A stretch of DNA of 64,000 bases from CAVQKZ01 sp963837325 (GCA_963837325.1 CAWIMV010000001.1:806001-870000), one strand, 5' to 3'. Counted from the first letter of the stretch, positions 37,396 to 47,122 are shown. Notes: generated from the sequence alone by a model not told the origin. Made by a program: numbers and translations.

Positions 37396-38571
37396 GTGGC
37401 TGATCCAAATGCCCGCCCCCCCGACGCGCTTCGTGCCTTCAACCGAACCCGGCTGCTCGAGGCGCTGCGCGGCGGCGCGGCCAGCCGGGCGCAGCTGTGT
37501 GCGCAGACCGGCTTGGCCCGCAGTACGGTCACCGGCCTGGTGAGCGAACTGATCGCCGACCAACTGGTCGTCGAGGCATTCGACGGGCCCGCGCTCGAGC
37601 GACGGGTGGGCCGCCCGGCCCGCCTGCTTCAGTTGGCGCCACGCCAGGACCTGGTGGTCGCCATTGATTTGGGCCACAGTCACTGCCGGGTCGGGGTGCT
37701 CGACAGCTCCGCCCGGATCGTCGTGGATGACCACAGTGCGATGGACGTCGACTCCTCCGCCGACGGCGCGCTCGGCCACGCCAGCACGGTCATCGCACAA
37801 ATGCTGGCCGGCCTCGGACCGGACCGGGACCGCGTAGTGGGCGGCGCAGTCGGCCTGCCCGCTCCGGTCAACACCGTGACGGGCACGGTGGGACCCGGAA
37901 ACGTCTTGCCCAAATGGGTCGACCGCCACCCCGCCGAGGAACTGCAGCAGGTCCTCGGGTTCCCGTTCGCCGTCGACAACGACGCCAATCTCGGTGCCCT
38001 CGCCGAGATCGGGTTCGGCGCGGCGCGCGGCCTGTCCGACGTCATCTATGTCAAGGCATCCACGGGCATCGGCGCGGGCCTGGTGTTGCGGGGCCAGCTC
38101 TACCGCGGCTCCACCGGCCGCGCGGGCGAACTCGGGCATGTTCCCGTCGACTCCGCTGGCCCGCTGTGCCGCTGCGGCAACCGGGGTTGTCTGGAGACGG
38201 TCGCCTCGGTGACGCAGGTGCTGGCGATGATGCAGCCACCGCACGAGCGGCCGATGACCATGGCCCGGCTGGCCGAGCTGGTCACCGAGGGCGACGCCGG
38301 CGCCAACCGCGTGCTGGGCGACGCCGGTCGCGTGCTGGGCCGGGTGCTCGCCGACATGGTCAACAACCTGAACCCGGAGATGGTGGTGCTCGGGGGCGAG
38401 TTGTCCCTCGCCGGCGCACCCCTGCTCGCGGGCGTCCGGGAATCGATCGACCGGTACGCCCAGCCCGGTATCGCGCGTGACCTGCGGATCGAGCTCGGTG
38501 CGCTCGGTGCCGATGCCCAGTTGCTCGGCGCCGGCGCGCTGGCGCTGGCACGACCGGCCGTTGCTGGTTGA
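37396..38571 (+). CDS. ROK-family transcriptional regulator (zinc-motif type)
   Basis: Regulator of 391 residues: an N-terminal winged helix (about 15-65, LCAQTGLARSTVTGLV) plus a ROK domain with VDNDANLGALAE and the intact zinc signature CRCGNRGCLE. It therefore differs from the zinc-motif-less ROK pair near 9-11 kb. It lies divergently beside the secreted GH3 gene and likely controls it in response to glucose or a beta-glucoside (inference). Confidence 0.88.
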   Translation: MADPNARPPDALRAFNRTRLLEALRGGAASRAQLCAQTGLARSTVTGLVSELIADQLVVEAFDGPALERRVGRPARLLQLAPRQDLVVAIDLGHSHCRVGVLDSSARIVVDDHSAMDVDSSADGALGHASTVIAQMLAGLGPDRDRVVGGAVGLPAPVNTVTGTVGPGNVLPKWVDRHPAEELQQVLGFPFAVDNDANLGALAEIGFGAARGLSDVIYVKASTGIGAGLVLRGQLYRGSTGRAGELGHVPVDSAGPLCRCGNRGCLETVASVTQVLAMMQPPHERPMTMARLAELVTEGDAGANRVLGDAGRVLGRVLADMVNNLNPEMVVLGGELSLAGAPLLAGVRESIDRYAQPGIARDLRIELGALGADAQLLGAGALALARPAVAG

Positions 38572-38619
38572 CCCTCGCGCCACCTAGGCTCTGGTCAACA
38601 GAGATCATGCGGAGGTCGC

Positions 38620-39087
38620 ATGAGCATGAGTGCGTTCGAGCGGCAGGCCTGGGCCTTCGGCCTGAAGGCCCTCGGGGCGCTCTGTGTCGCGGCCACCGTG
38701 TGGCTGGTGTTCACGTGGCCGTGGTTGCTCGCGACGAGAAGCGCCGCCGACCACGGCCATCCCAAAGGTAGTGCCGACTACAACGCGGCCGGCTGGACGG
38801 CGGAGTTGCTGTATCTGGTCGGCCTGGCCGTACTCGCCGCCTTCGGCACGATGGGGGCCAAGTCTTACCGGCGCCACGTACTGGTGCGACCGGGCTGGCG
38901 GCACGCGCCCACCGACCCGTTCGGAATGCAACGCTGGTGGGACGGGTCATTCTGGACCGAACGGACGCAATGGGACTTCGAGGTCGCGCGCTACGACAGC
39001 CAGTACTTCAGCCACCGCGGCTGCACGCTGCGGCATCGGACCCGCCGCGCGGCCGCGCTGCACAAGTCCTATCTACGCGAACGCTGA
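38620..39087 (+). CDS. Two-helix membrane protein with DUF2510-like tail
   Basis: 155-residue protein with transmembrane helices at about 20-38 and 62-80 and a C-terminal cytosolic segment. The phrase PGWRHAPTDPFGMQRWWDG resembles the DUF2510 motif. The ATG follows GGAGG with good spacing. Function unknown. A TAGGCT -10-like element lies about 30 bp upstream. It precedes the membrane metallophosphoesterase, with a 59-bp gap to the proposed ATC start. Confidence 0.78.
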   Translation: MSMSAFERQAWAFGLKALGALCVAATVWLVFTWPWLLATRSAADHGHPKGSADYNAAGWTAELLYLVGLAVLAAFGTMGAKSYRRHVLVRPGWRHAPTDPFGMQRWWDGSFWTERTQWDFEVARYDSQYFSHRGCTLRHRTRRAAALHKSYLRER

Positions 39088-39296
39088 CGCCCGCCGATCC
39101 AGGCAACCTGCGGCTCGCGGGCGGCTCCGCTCGTCATACTTGACGCATCGAAACCGAACCGCACGACGACGAGGCCGCCGGGCTGCCGGCTGCACAGCAG
39201 CAGCTGCCATTCGACCTGCCACCGGGTGGGGGCGGCCCGCCGGCCCGGGCGCGGCTGTCGGAGTGGACGAAGCAGCGGCTGAGCACGACCGTCGAC

Positions 39297-40937
39297 GTGG
39301 CCAACCACCATCCCGCTCGCGCGTTGCGCAACGTCGCGCTGTTCCTCGTCCGCTGGGCCTTCCGGATCGCGGTTCCGGCTGCCGGTGCCGCGATCATGCT
39401 GCACCTGTTCCCGTACCGCGCGACGGCAGGCGGCGCCCATTTCCGCATTCAGGGCACGCTGCTGGCTCGGCCCGGGCTGAGCGCGGACACCACCTTCGGT
39501 AACTGGGAGTTCAAGCGAGTCACCGGCCTGCCGATCGGTGCGCACATCAGCCCGGAGAACGTCGACGTCGTCCGCATCGCGGCGGCGGCGACCCAGAACG
39601 GCCAGGACTACGTCGACGACCTGCGCGGGGATTTGGCCGATCAGATCCCATGGATCATCGCCTGGCTGGTGGGCGAGGCGTTGCTCGGCCTGCTGATCGG
39701 GCTCGCGGTGGTGGCCGCGGTCGATCTCGCGATCCGCTATCTGCGCAAGCAGCCGCGCCGGCACCGCGAACTGATGCTGCGCAGCCGCCAGCTCGCCGCC
39801 GCCTTCGGTGTCGTCGTAGTTCTCGGCGGCTACGGCTTCGCCACGTATAACCCGCACTGGGTCAAGGACTCGAGGGTGACCGGCACGTTGGCCGCGCTGC
39901 AGCTGTTTCCCGGCCAGCTCTCGCAGTACTACCACCGGCAGTCCAAGGTTTTCGACGTCATCAACGCGATCGCGGGTATCCAGTCGCAGTTGCAGCAGAA
40001 CATCGAGCGCACGGCCAGTCCTTCGACGGCGTTCAACATCATGTTCATCTCGGACATGCATCTGGCCAGCACCTACCCGCTCGTCCGGCAGTACGCGGCG
40101 AACTTCAAGGTCAAACTGATCGTCAACACCGGCGACGAGTCGGAGTTCGGGACAGCGGCGGAGATGACGCCGACCTATCTGGACGAGCTGCGCGCCGTCA
40201 CGGAGAAGACACCGATGATCTGGCTCGCCGGCAACCACGACTCGCCGGCGACGATCGCCGTAATGCGATCGATCCCGGGTGTGACGGTGCTCGGGGCGAA
40301 GCGGGCGCAGCCCGACGGTTCGTTCGCCGTCGGCGCCGAGCAGCTGACCGACTTCGGGCTGACCATTGCCGCGCTGCCCGATCCGCGTGTGTACGGCGGT
40401 CATGGCGACGCCGGTTCCAACGACAGGGGCGTCGTGCACCGCCTCGAGCGCAAAGCCGTGGACGCTGCGGTGCACGGAGTAGGCCCAGAGGCCCGGTTCG
40501 ACATCTTCGCCAGCCATGAGCCGGTCGCCGTCGACCAGCTTCGCCACGACCTGCCCGGCCAGATTCGGCAGACCAACGCCGGCCACGAGCACGAGCAGAA
40601 CGCCGACGCCGACCTACAACGTGACGGCGCCGCGATCAATCTCGTCGAGGGTTCCACCGGCGCCGGCGGCCTGGACAACATCAACCGCGGCGTGCCGGCG
40701 CCGCCGATCGAGTTCACCATCGAATCAGTGGCGCCGGACTGTCAGTTCACCAAGGTGGTGCGCTTCCAACTCCAAGGCCCACCGCCGTCGACGAGCGACA
40801 CGACGACCTCGAGCGGTCAGCAGGTCGTCGCATCGACGCTCTATCTGGACCGCCAGAACATCGGGTCGGGGCGCAGTTGCGACGTGGCTCAGGGCCGAAC
40901 GCCCGTTCAGGACCTCGCCGGAGCGACCGGTGGATGA
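39297..40937 (+). CDS. Membrane-anchored metallophosphoesterase
   Basis: Protein of at least 546 residues with three N-terminal hydrophobic segments and a calcineurin-type domain. Metal motifs are FISDMH (Asp/His), NTGDESE (Asp), AGNHDS (Asn/His), FASHEP (His) and GHEHEQ (His). The membrane part is unusual and the active site should face outside after the third helix. The annotated GTG at 39297 is conservative: the frame stays open without a canonical start back to 39144, and the sequence there looks coding (QQQLPFDLPPGG, SEWTKQRL). An ATC at 39147 sits 6 bases after a CATACT element, so the true start may be there. It overlaps the antiporter gene by 8 bp. Confidence 0.85.
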   Translation: MANHHPARALRNVALFLVRWAFRIAVPAAGAAIMLHLFPYRATAGGAHFRIQGTLLARPGLSADTTFGNWEFKRVTGLPIGAHISPENVDVVRIAAAATQNGQDYVDDLRGDLADQIPWIIAWLVGEALLGLLIGLAVVAAVDLAIRYLRKQPRRHRELMLRSRQLAAAFGVVVVLGGYGFATYNPHWVKDSRVTGTLAALQLFPGQLSQYYHRQSKVFDVINAIAGIQSQLQQNIERTASPSTAFNIMFISDMHLASTYPLVRQYAANFKVKLIVNTGDESEFGTAAEMTPTYLDELRAVTEKTPMIWLAGNHDSPATIAVMRSIPGVTVLGAKRAQPDGSFAVGAEQLTDFGLTIAALPDPRVYGGHGDAGSNDRGVVHRLERKAVDAAVHGVGPEARFDIFASHEPVAVDQLRHDLPGQIRQTNAGHEHEQNADADLQRDGAAINLVEGSTGAGGLDNINRGVPAPPIEFTIESVAPDCQFTKVVRFQLQGPPPSTSDTTTSSGQQVVASTLYLDRQNIGSGRSCDVAQGRTPVQDLAGATGG

Positions 40938-42387
40938 CGTCGTCCCGTTCGGGTTCGCGGTCGCTCTGGTCGCACTCGCCGCCGTACTCGCAGTCCAGTC
41001 GAATCGGCTCAGTGAGCGCCTGCAGGTACCCGCCCCTGCCTTCTTCCTGATCGTCGCCGCCATTGCGTCGGACATCTTCCCGACCCTTCGCGACCTGCCG
41101 ATCCGGGTCGACCAAAGGTTGGTGACCGTCGCGCTGCTGGTCATCCTCTTCGACGGAGGAATGCACATCGGCTGGTCGCGGTTCCGCGCTTCCGCCGGTG
41201 CCATCGTGTGGCTGGGCGTGGCCGGTACCGCGGTAACCGCCGTCGGCATGGCTGTGCTGGCCCACCTGCTGTTGGGGTTGGGGTGGCTTTCGGCTTTCCT
41301 GCTCGGCACGGCGCTGTCACCCACCGACCCGGCGGTCGTGTTCTCGGTACTGGGCCGCCGGGAGATCAGGGGACGGACCGGGACGATCATCGAAGGCGAG
41401 TCGGGCACGAACGACCCGGTCGCCATCGCGTTGATGGTCAGCCTGCTCGGCGCCACCGGTGGCGGCGTCGCGGCCGTCGCCCACGGAGTAGGCGAATTCG
41501 CGCTGCAGATGGTGGTGGGCGCGGCGGTCGGCGCCCTGGGGGGCTACCTGCTGCTCCAGCTGATGCGCCGGGTGCCACTGCCCAACGCCGCGCTCTATCC
41601 CGTCCAGACCGTCGCCTTCGGCTGCTTGATCTACGGCGCGGCGGCCGTCGCCCACGGCTCGGGCTTTCTCGCGGTGTTCCTGGCCGGAATCATCGTCGGC
41701 GACGCCCGGGCGCCCTACAAGCGCGAGATCGAGCACTTCACATCCGGGCTGGCGACCGTCGCCGAGATCGTCGTCTTCACCGTGCTGGGCCTGACGATCT
41801 CGTTGCGGCACGTGCTGCACGGGGGTGACGTCTGGCAGAGCGTGGCCCTGGCCGCGCTGCTGATCCTGGTGGTTCGACCGGTGCTTGTCGCGCTCGTGCT
41901 GGTGCCGATCCGACTGCGCCTGGGAGAGCGGGCTTTCGTGCTGTGGGCCGGGCTCAAGGGCGCGGTCCCGATCGTGCTCGGCACGTTCGTGCTCACCGGC
42001 GACGTTGCCGACGCGTCGCGCATCTACGACGTCATCTTCGTCGTCGTGCTGATCTCGGTGGTGGTGCAAGGGGGACTGGTCCCGACATTTGCTCGGCTGC
42101 TCAACGTCCCGATGCGGGTGGTCGAGCCCGAGCCCTGGGCGCTGGGCATGCGGTTTCGCGACGAGCCTGAGGGCCTCCGGCGCTACTACGTCCGGGCCGG
42201 CTCACCCGCCGACGGCTGTTCGATCAGCGACCTCGACGTCGGCGAGACGGCCTGGATCAGCATGGTCAGCCGCAACGGCCAACTCCTGCAGGTACGCGGC
42301 CGAACCCACCTTCAGGCCGGCGACGAGGTGCTGCTGCTGGCCGACCACGGGGCTGAGCTGGGCCCGGTTTTCGGTTCGCCGACCTAG
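40930..42387 (+). CDS. NhaP2/CvrA-type cation/proton antiporter with RCK_C domain
   Basis: Integral membrane CPA-family exchanger (485 aa): about 12 helices, with the signature ALSPTDPAVVFSVLG and EGESGTNDPVAIAL carrying the ion-binding residues. A C-terminal TrkA-C/RCK_C domain begins near residue 400 (GCSISDLDVGE, LQAGDEVLLLA). It probably exports K+ or Na+ in exchange for H+. The GTG follows GGAG and overlaps the phosphoesterase stop by 8 bp; co-transcription is likely. Confidence 0.9.
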   Translation: MDDVVPFGFAVALVALAAVLAVQSNRLSERLQVPAPAFFLIVAAIASDIFPTLRDLPIRVDQRLVTVALLVILFDGGMHIGWSRFRASAGAIVWLGVAGTAVTAVGMAVLAHLLLGLGWLSAFLLGTALSPTDPAVVFSVLGRREIRGRTGTIIEGESGTNDPVAIALMVSLLGATGGGVAAVAHGVGEFALQMVVGAAVGALGGYLLLQLMRRVPLPNAALYPVQTVAFGCLIYGAAAVAHGSGFLAVFLAGIIVGDARAPYKREIEHFTSGLATVAEIVVFTVLGLTISLRHVLHGGDVWQSVALAALLILVVRPVLVALVLVPIRLRLGERAFVLWAGLKGAVPIVLGTFVLTGDVADASRIYDVIFVVVLISVVVQGGLVPTFARLLNVPMRVVEPEPWALGMRFRDEPEGLRRYYVRAGSPADGCSISDLDVGETAWISMVSRNGQLLQVRGRTHLQAGDEVLLLADHGAELGPVFGSPT

Positions 42388-42773
42388 GGCTCCTCGAGCG
42401 GGCGTTCTGGCTCATCCTTCGTGCGTGGACCGGGCTGGTCCTCCTGCGCCTCCCGGGCGCGACGGCGCTGTTCCTCGGCCCGGGTGCGCAGAGACGCGAG
42501 GAATTCCTCGTCGTCGTCCGGATTGCCGGTGCCCGTGCGCCCTCGCGGCGAAGCCGGGGCCCTGGTCAGCGGCGCCCGCGCCGCGCCATCCCAGTTCCGG
42601 CCCGCGACCAGCCAGGCGATGGAGCCGATGTCCATCAGCAAGATCACGATCAGCAACCAGGCGATCTTGGGCAGGTTGCGGCATTGGCTCTCCGGTGTCG
42701 TGATCACGTCGATGATGCAGAAGATCCACAACCCGAGGAAGACCAAGCCGAGCAGGCCGTCGAAAAACAGCAT
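42384..42773 (-). CDS. PLDc_N-domain membrane protein
   Basis: Small membrane protein with two helices (about 4-22 and 36-54) bearing the PLDc_N pattern (LGLWIFCIIDVITTPESQCRNLPKIAWLL), then a charged, glutamate/arginine-rich C-terminal tail. The ATG at 42773 has GGAGG 11 bases upstream; a GTG or ATG 12-14 codons earlier is also possible. It lies tail-to-tail with the antiporter, the stops overlapping by 3-4 bp. Function unknown. Confidence 0.75.
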   Translation of the reverse strand: MLFFDGLLGLVFLGLWIFCIIDVITTPESQCRNLPKIAWLLIVILLMDIGSIAWLVAGRNWDGAARAPLTRAPASPRGRTGTGNPDDDEEFLASLRTRAEEQRRRAREAQEDQPGPRTKDEPERPLEEP

Positions 42774-42849
42774 GTGCGAAACCGCCTCCAGCGTCCGTCC
42801 GGCCACCATTGTCACGCATCCGAGCCCTCAGGTGGTCCATCGGGCGCGG

Positions 42850-42855
42850 TAGGTT
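42850..42855 (+). promoter_or_regulatory. -10 element (TAGGTT) of a leaderless transcript
   Basis: TAGGTT ends 7 bases before the GTG at 42863, with no ribosome site between. Confidence 0.5.
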
Positions 42856-42862
42856 CGCGGTC

Positions 42863-44020
42863 GTGCCGCGGCTCGCTGACCTTATCTCCACTTTGGACGG
42901 CTGGTTCGACCCGTGTTGGGCCGAGCCCTGGGATGCGGTCGGTCTCGTGTGCGGCGACCCGGACGAGCCGGTCGAGCGCGTGCTCCTGGCCGTCGATCCC
43001 GTGCCGGCCACCGTCGCCGAAGCCCTTCAAACCGGCTCCGGGCTGTTGCTCACGCACCACCCGCTGCTGCTCACCGGGGTGCACGGTGTGCCGGCCGACG
43101 ATCCCAAGGGCGCGCTCGTGCACCGACTCATTCGCGGCGGCGTCGCGCATTTCGTCGCCCACACCAATGCCGACATCGCCGATCCCGGCGTTTCCGACGC
43201 CCTGGCCGAGCGGATCGGCCTGACGGGCGTGGGCCCCCTCGCGCCCCAGCCGGACGAGCCGCTCGGCAAGCTCGTCGCGTACGTGCCGGCGCCGGACGCG
43301 CAGCGCCTCATCGACGCATTGGCCGACGCGGGGGCCGGAGCGGTCGGAGACTATGACCGCTGCGCCTGGACGAGCGAAGGGACCGGCACCTTCCGCCCAC
43401 TCGGCGGTGCGCATCCGGCGCTCGGGCAGATCGGCGAGATCGAGCAGGTGGCCGAGACCCGGATCGAGATGGTGGTGCCGGCTAAACGTCGCCGCGCCGT
43501 CGTCGCGGCCCTTCGCGCCACCCATCCCTACGAGGAGCCGGCCTTCGATCTACTGGCCGGGTTGCCGATCCCGGGCCGGCGGGGGTCAGGACGCGTCGGC
43601 GAGCTGGCCGAGGCAGTGCCGCTGCGCGATTTCCTCGCGCAGGCCGCCGCCGCCCTTCCCGCCACGCAATGGGGCATGCGGGCGGCCGGCGAGCCCGCTC
43701 GCCTGGTTCGAACCGTGGCCGTCTGCGGCGGCTCCGGAGCCGCGTACATCGAGGACGCTCGCCGGGCCGGCGCCGACGTCTTCCTCACGGCCGATCTCAA
43801 GCACCACGCCGCCGTCGAGGCCGTCGCCGAACGCGGCGCCGACGCCATGGCTCTGGTCGACGCCGCCCACTGGGCGACCGAGGCGCCCTGGCTGGACGCC
43901 GTGGCCGCCCGCTTGCGTGCCGCGTTCGGCACTACGGTGGAGGTGCGAGTCTCGCGCCGCGTCACCGATCCGTGGACGCTGCACGCCCCGTCACCTGAAA
44001 CGAGTGCGATCACTTCGTGA
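42863..44020 (+). CDS. Nif3-like dinuclear metal-centre protein
   Basis: NIF3/YbgI-family protein of 385 residues that forms toroidal hexamers with a dinuclear metal site in known structures; enzymatic role debated. Metal ligand motifs LLLTHHPLLLTG and AHTNAD are present in the N-terminal half, and LTADLKHH and VDAAHWATE in the C-terminal half. The middle insert (about 120-240) contains THPYEEPAFDLL. It is the first gene of a three-gene operon matching M. tuberculosis Rv2230c-Rv2228c. Confidence 0.9.
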   Translation: MPRLADLISTLDGWFDPCWAEPWDAVGLVCGDPDEPVERVLLAVDPVPATVAEALQTGSGLLLTHHPLLLTGVHGVPADDPKGALVHRLIRGGVAHFVAHTNADIADPGVSDALAERIGLTGVGPLAPQPDEPLGKLVAYVPAPDAQRLIDALADAGAGAVGDYDRCAWTSEGTGTFRPLGGAHPALGQIGEIEQVAETRIEMVVPAKRRRAVVAALRATHPYEEPAFDLLAGLPIPGRRGSGRVGELAEAVPLRDFLAQAAAALPATQWGMRAAGEPARLVRTVAVCGGSGAAYIEDARRAGADVFLTADLKHHAAVEAVAERGADAMALVDAAHWATEAPWLDAVAARLRAAFGTTVEVRVSRRVTDPWTLHAPSPETSAITS

Positions 44021-44766
44021 ACTCCAACGCGTTGAGCTCGGCCGTCCAGCTGCGCCTGCTGGACCTGCAGGCCGCGGATACCTTCCTCGCCCAGCAAGCC
44101 CATCGCCGCCAGGCGCTGCCCGAGCTGGCCGCGATCGCCGAGCGCGAAGAGCGCGACCGCGCGTTGCACACCGACGTGGTCGACGCCGAGACGCGCCTGG
44201 GCGATATCGCGCGCGAGCAGCGCCGGCTCGAGAACGAGGTCGAAACCGTACGGGGTCGCGCCAGTCGCGACGAGCAACGACTGCGCTCGGGCGGCCTGCC
44301 GGGCCGGGAGCTCGAGGGACTGCAGCACGAGCTGACGACGTTGGCCCGGCGCCAGTCCACGCTCGAGGACGAGCTTCTCGAGGTCATGGAGCAACGGGAA
44401 GAGGGCGAGGGCGCGCTGGCGGGACTGAATTCGCAGCGAGTTGTGCTCGAGGGCGAGTTGGCGGAGTTGCGGGTCGCCCGCGACGCTCTGCTGTCCGAGA
44501 TCGACGCGGCATCGGCCGAGCGCGCAGCCGAACGCGCCGCCATCGCCGCCGAACTGCCCCCGGACCTGCTCGCGGTCTACGAACGGGCGCGCGAGCACGG
44601 CGGCGGCGTGGGGGCGGCCGTGCTCCGGCAGCGTCGGTGCGAGGGATGCCGCATCGAGTTGTCGGGCAGTGAGCTGGCGGCGGTGCGCCGAGCCGAGCCG
44701 GACGCCGTGGTCCGTTGTGACAACTGCCGTCGCATCCTGGTCCGCACAGCCGAATCCGGATTGTGA
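44017..44766 (+). CDS. Coiled-coil zinc-ribbon protein
   Basis: 249 residues: a long helical coiled-coil (about 15-180, rich in Glu/Arg/Leu) followed by a C4 zinc ribbon with CEGC and CDNC pairs (about 209-240). It resembles the Rv2229c family and putative nucleic-acid- or ribosome-associated proteins; function unknown. The GTG overlaps the Nif3 stop, and its own stop overlaps the next start, so all three genes are coupled. Confidence 0.87.
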   Translation: MNSNALSSAVQLRLLDLQAADTFLAQQAHRRQALPELAAIAEREERDRALHTDVVDAETRLGDIAREQRRLENEVETVRGRASRDEQRLRSGGLPGRELEGLQHELTTLARRQSTLEDELLEVMEQREEGEGALAGLNSQRVVLEGELAELRVARDALLSEIDAASAERAAERAAIAAELPPDLLAVYERAREHGGGVGAAVLRQRRCEGCRIELSGSELAAVRRAEPDAVVRCDNCRRILVRTAESGL

Positions 44767-45866
44767 CCGCGATGGTCGACGCTGTCGTCGTCGAGGCCGA
44801 CGGTGGCTCGCGCGGCAACCCCGGCCCGGCCGGTTACGGCGCGGTCGTGTTTGACGCGGCCACCGGGGAAGTCCTGGCCGAGCGCATGGAATCGCTGGGC
44901 GTGGTCTCGAACAACGTCGCCGAATACCGCGGGTTGATCGCCGGTCTCAGCGCGGCTGCCGAGCTGGGCGCGCGCCGGGTGGCCGTGCGCATGGACTCGA
45001 AACTCGTCGTCGAGCAGATGTCCGGAAGGTGGCGGATCAAGCACGAGTCGATGAAGCCGCTGGCCCGCGAAGCCGTGGCCTTGCGGTCGCGCTTCGACGA
45101 GGTGACGTTCCAATGGATTCCACGCGAGCAGAACTCGCACGCCGACCGGCTGGCGAACGAGGCGATGGACCGAGCTCTCGGCACGGCCCCGCGCGTCGCG
45201 CCGAGGCCGGTGCCGACGCCTACGCAGCAGACCATGTGGACGTTGCCAACCGAACCGCCGACGCGCCTGGTCCTGGTGCGGCACGGCTCCACCGAGCACT
45301 CCGCGGCCAAGCGATTCTCCGGCCGTAACGAACTTGCGCTCAACGAAGTCGGGCAACGGCAGGTAGACGCACTGGCCAAACGCGCTCCTGCCTTCGGCGA
45401 CGTGGCGGCTGTCGTCAGCTCACCCTTGCGGCGAGCCCAGCAGAGCGCTGACGCGATCGCGACCGCGCTCTCGCTCAGCGTCGAGGTGAACGACGACTTG
45501 GCCGAGGTCGACTTCGGCGGGTGGGAAGGGCAGACCTTCGACGAGGTGCAGCGGGACTTTCCGGCCGAACTGTCGGCCTGGCTGACCTCGCCCGACGCGG
45601 CGCCACCAGAGGGGGAGTCGTTCGCGTCGGCCGCACGCCGCGTGCGCCGGGGTCGCGATGCGGTCATTGCGTCACATCCCGGTCGCACGGTCGTGGTCGT
45701 CACCCACGTCACTCCGATCAAGACGCTCATCCGGCTGGCGCTGGACGCGCCGCCGGTGAGTCTGTTCCGGATCCACCTCGACACCGCCTCGGTGTCAATG
45801 CTCGACTACTACGCCGACGGCAACTGCTCGGTCCGTCTGGTCAACGACACCAGCCACTTGGTCTGA
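44763..45866 (+). CDS. Bifunctional RNase HI / acid phosphatase
   Basis: Two-domain protein, 367 residues. Residues 1-140 are RNase HI with catalytic Asp13 (EADGGSRGNP), Glu54 (NVAEYRG), Asp78 (VRMDSK) and Asp128 (SHADRL), which cleaves RNA in RNA:DNA hybrids. Residues 165-367 are a histidine phosphatase with His174 in VRHGSTEHS, SPLRRAQQSA and VTHVTPIK. This fusion matches M. tuberculosis Rv2228c, where the phosphatase acts on alpha-ribazole phosphate in cobalamin synthesis and RNase H is active. The GTG overlaps the zinc-ribbon stop (GTGA). Confidence 0.93.
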   Translation: MTAMVDAVVVEADGGSRGNPGPAGYGAVVFDAATGEVLAERMESLGVVSNNVAEYRGLIAGLSAAAELGARRVAVRMDSKLVVEQMSGRWRIKHESMKPLAREAVALRSRFDEVTFQWIPREQNSHADRLANEAMDRALGTAPRVAPRPVPTPTQQTMWTLPTEPPTRLVLVRHGSTEHSAAKRFSGRNELALNEVGQRQVDALAKRAPAFGDVAAVVSSPLRRAQQSADAIATALSLSVEVNDDLAEVDFGGWEGQTFDEVQRDFPAELSAWLTSPDAAPPEGESFASAARRVRRGRDAVIASHPGRTVVVVTHVTPIKTLIRLALDAPPVSLFRIHLDTASVSMLDYYADGNCSVRLVNDTSHLV

Positions 45867-45877
45867 TCCGAACGCGC

Positions 45878-47122
45878 TCACGGCCCGACGACGCGCAGCC
45901 CGGCCCACAGCGCCAGCGTCGTCAGCGCCAGGATCGGTGCGACCGTCAGGGCGCCGAGCGCGTGGAACTCCAGCGCGCGGGGCCGGTCGCGGGCTGGCAG
46001 CAGTCGCCGCCACAGCAAGGTCGCCAGCGATCCGGGGTAGGTCGCGTTGGGTCCGATGTTGACGCCGAGAAGCACGGCCAGCACCGCCGCGGGATTGCCG
46101 GCGACGAGGGGCACCAGCGCCAACGTCGCCGGCAGGTTGTTCACCAGGTTCGCGAGGACGGCCGCGACCAGGGCGAGCAGAAGCAGCGCCGGCAGCGCAT
46201 CTCCCGACGGCACGAGGTGACCCAGAGCCTGACCCAGGCCGTGGCGGGTCACCGCATCGACGACCACCGCGAGTGCCAGCACGAACAGGCAGAACCCCGG
46301 ACTGGCTTCGGCCACCAGCCGCAGCGGACGAAGGTCGAGCCGGTACGCCCTGGGCACGAGCAGCGCGAAACAGCCGGCGAGTGCGGCCCAAGCGGGTGCG
46401 ACGTGCAGGGTCGAGGTGAGCACGAAACCGGCAACCGTCAGGCCGAGGACGACCAGGGCGAATCGCGGCGCCTCGGGTCGGTCGGCGGCGGGGCGCCCCG
46501 CGAGCGCAAGGTCACGGCGGAAGAACACCCGCAGGCCGAGCCACTCCGCCACGCCCGCCGCCAGCCAGGGCGCCAGCATCAACGCCGCGAAGCGCCCGAA
46601 CGACAACCCCGACGCGCCGAACGCCAGCAGGTTCGTCAGGTTGGAAACAGGCAGCAGCAACGAGCCGCTGTTGGCCAGATGCGCGCAGGCGTACGCAGCC
46701 GGCCGCGCGGGGATCTCGAGTCGTGCGGCCGTCGTCAGCACGACCGGGGTCAGCAACACGACAGTGGCGTCCAGGGTGAGTACGGCCGTGACGCCCGCCG
46801 CGATCACGACAACCAGCGCGAGCAGGCGGGTCGTGCTGCCGCCGCTGGCCCGAGCCGCGACCGAGCCGAGGTAGTCGAAGACACCGGCCTCCGCGCATAG
46901 GTGGCCGAACACGAGGATCGCGGCGAGGAACCCCACCGTGGGACCGATTTCGCGGAGTCGTTGGTTCGCGGCGGCCAGCGGCACGGCACCCGTGGCGACG
47001 AGCACCCCGGCGGCCGGCACCGCAACCACAGCCTCGCTGAGCCCGCGCGGGCGCGCGACGGCGGCGAAAAGCGTGAGGACGAGCAGCGCGATCGCCAGAG
47101 CCTCCGCGCCCGCCCCATGCAC
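45878..47122 (-). CDS. ArsB/NhaD-superfamily membrane transporter
   Basis: Integral membrane protein of 414 residues with about 11 helices (ALAIALLVLTLF at the start). The motif VLTLDATVVLLTPVVL and the duplicate NLVNNLPATLAL are the paired hairpin regions of ion-transporter superfamily members such as arsenite efflux (ArsB). An arsenite, Na+/H+ or other anion substrate is possible; nothing in the context discriminates. GTG start at 47122, just downstream of the VOC gene stop (18 bp), so the two minus-strand genes may be co-transcribed. Confidence 0.8.
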   Translation of the reverse strand: MHGAGAEALAIALLVLTLFAAVARPRGLSEAVVAVPAAGVLVATGAVPLAAANQRLREIGPTVGFLAAILVFGHLCAEAGVFDYLGSVAARASGGSTTRLLALVVVIAAGVTAVLTLDATVVLLTPVVLTTAARLEIPARPAAYACAHLANSGSLLLPVSNLTNLLAFGASGLSFGRFAALMLAPWLAAGVAEWLGLRVFFRRDLALAGRPAADRPEAPRFALVVLGLTVAGFVLTSTLHVAPAWAALAGCFALLVPRAYRLDLRPLRLVAEASPGFCLFVLALAVVVDAVTRHGLGQALGHLVPSGDALPALLLLALVAAVLANLVNNLPATLALVPLVAGNPAAVLAVLLGVNIGPNATYPGSLATLLWRRLLPARDRPRALEFHALGALTVAPILALTTLALWAGLRVVGP

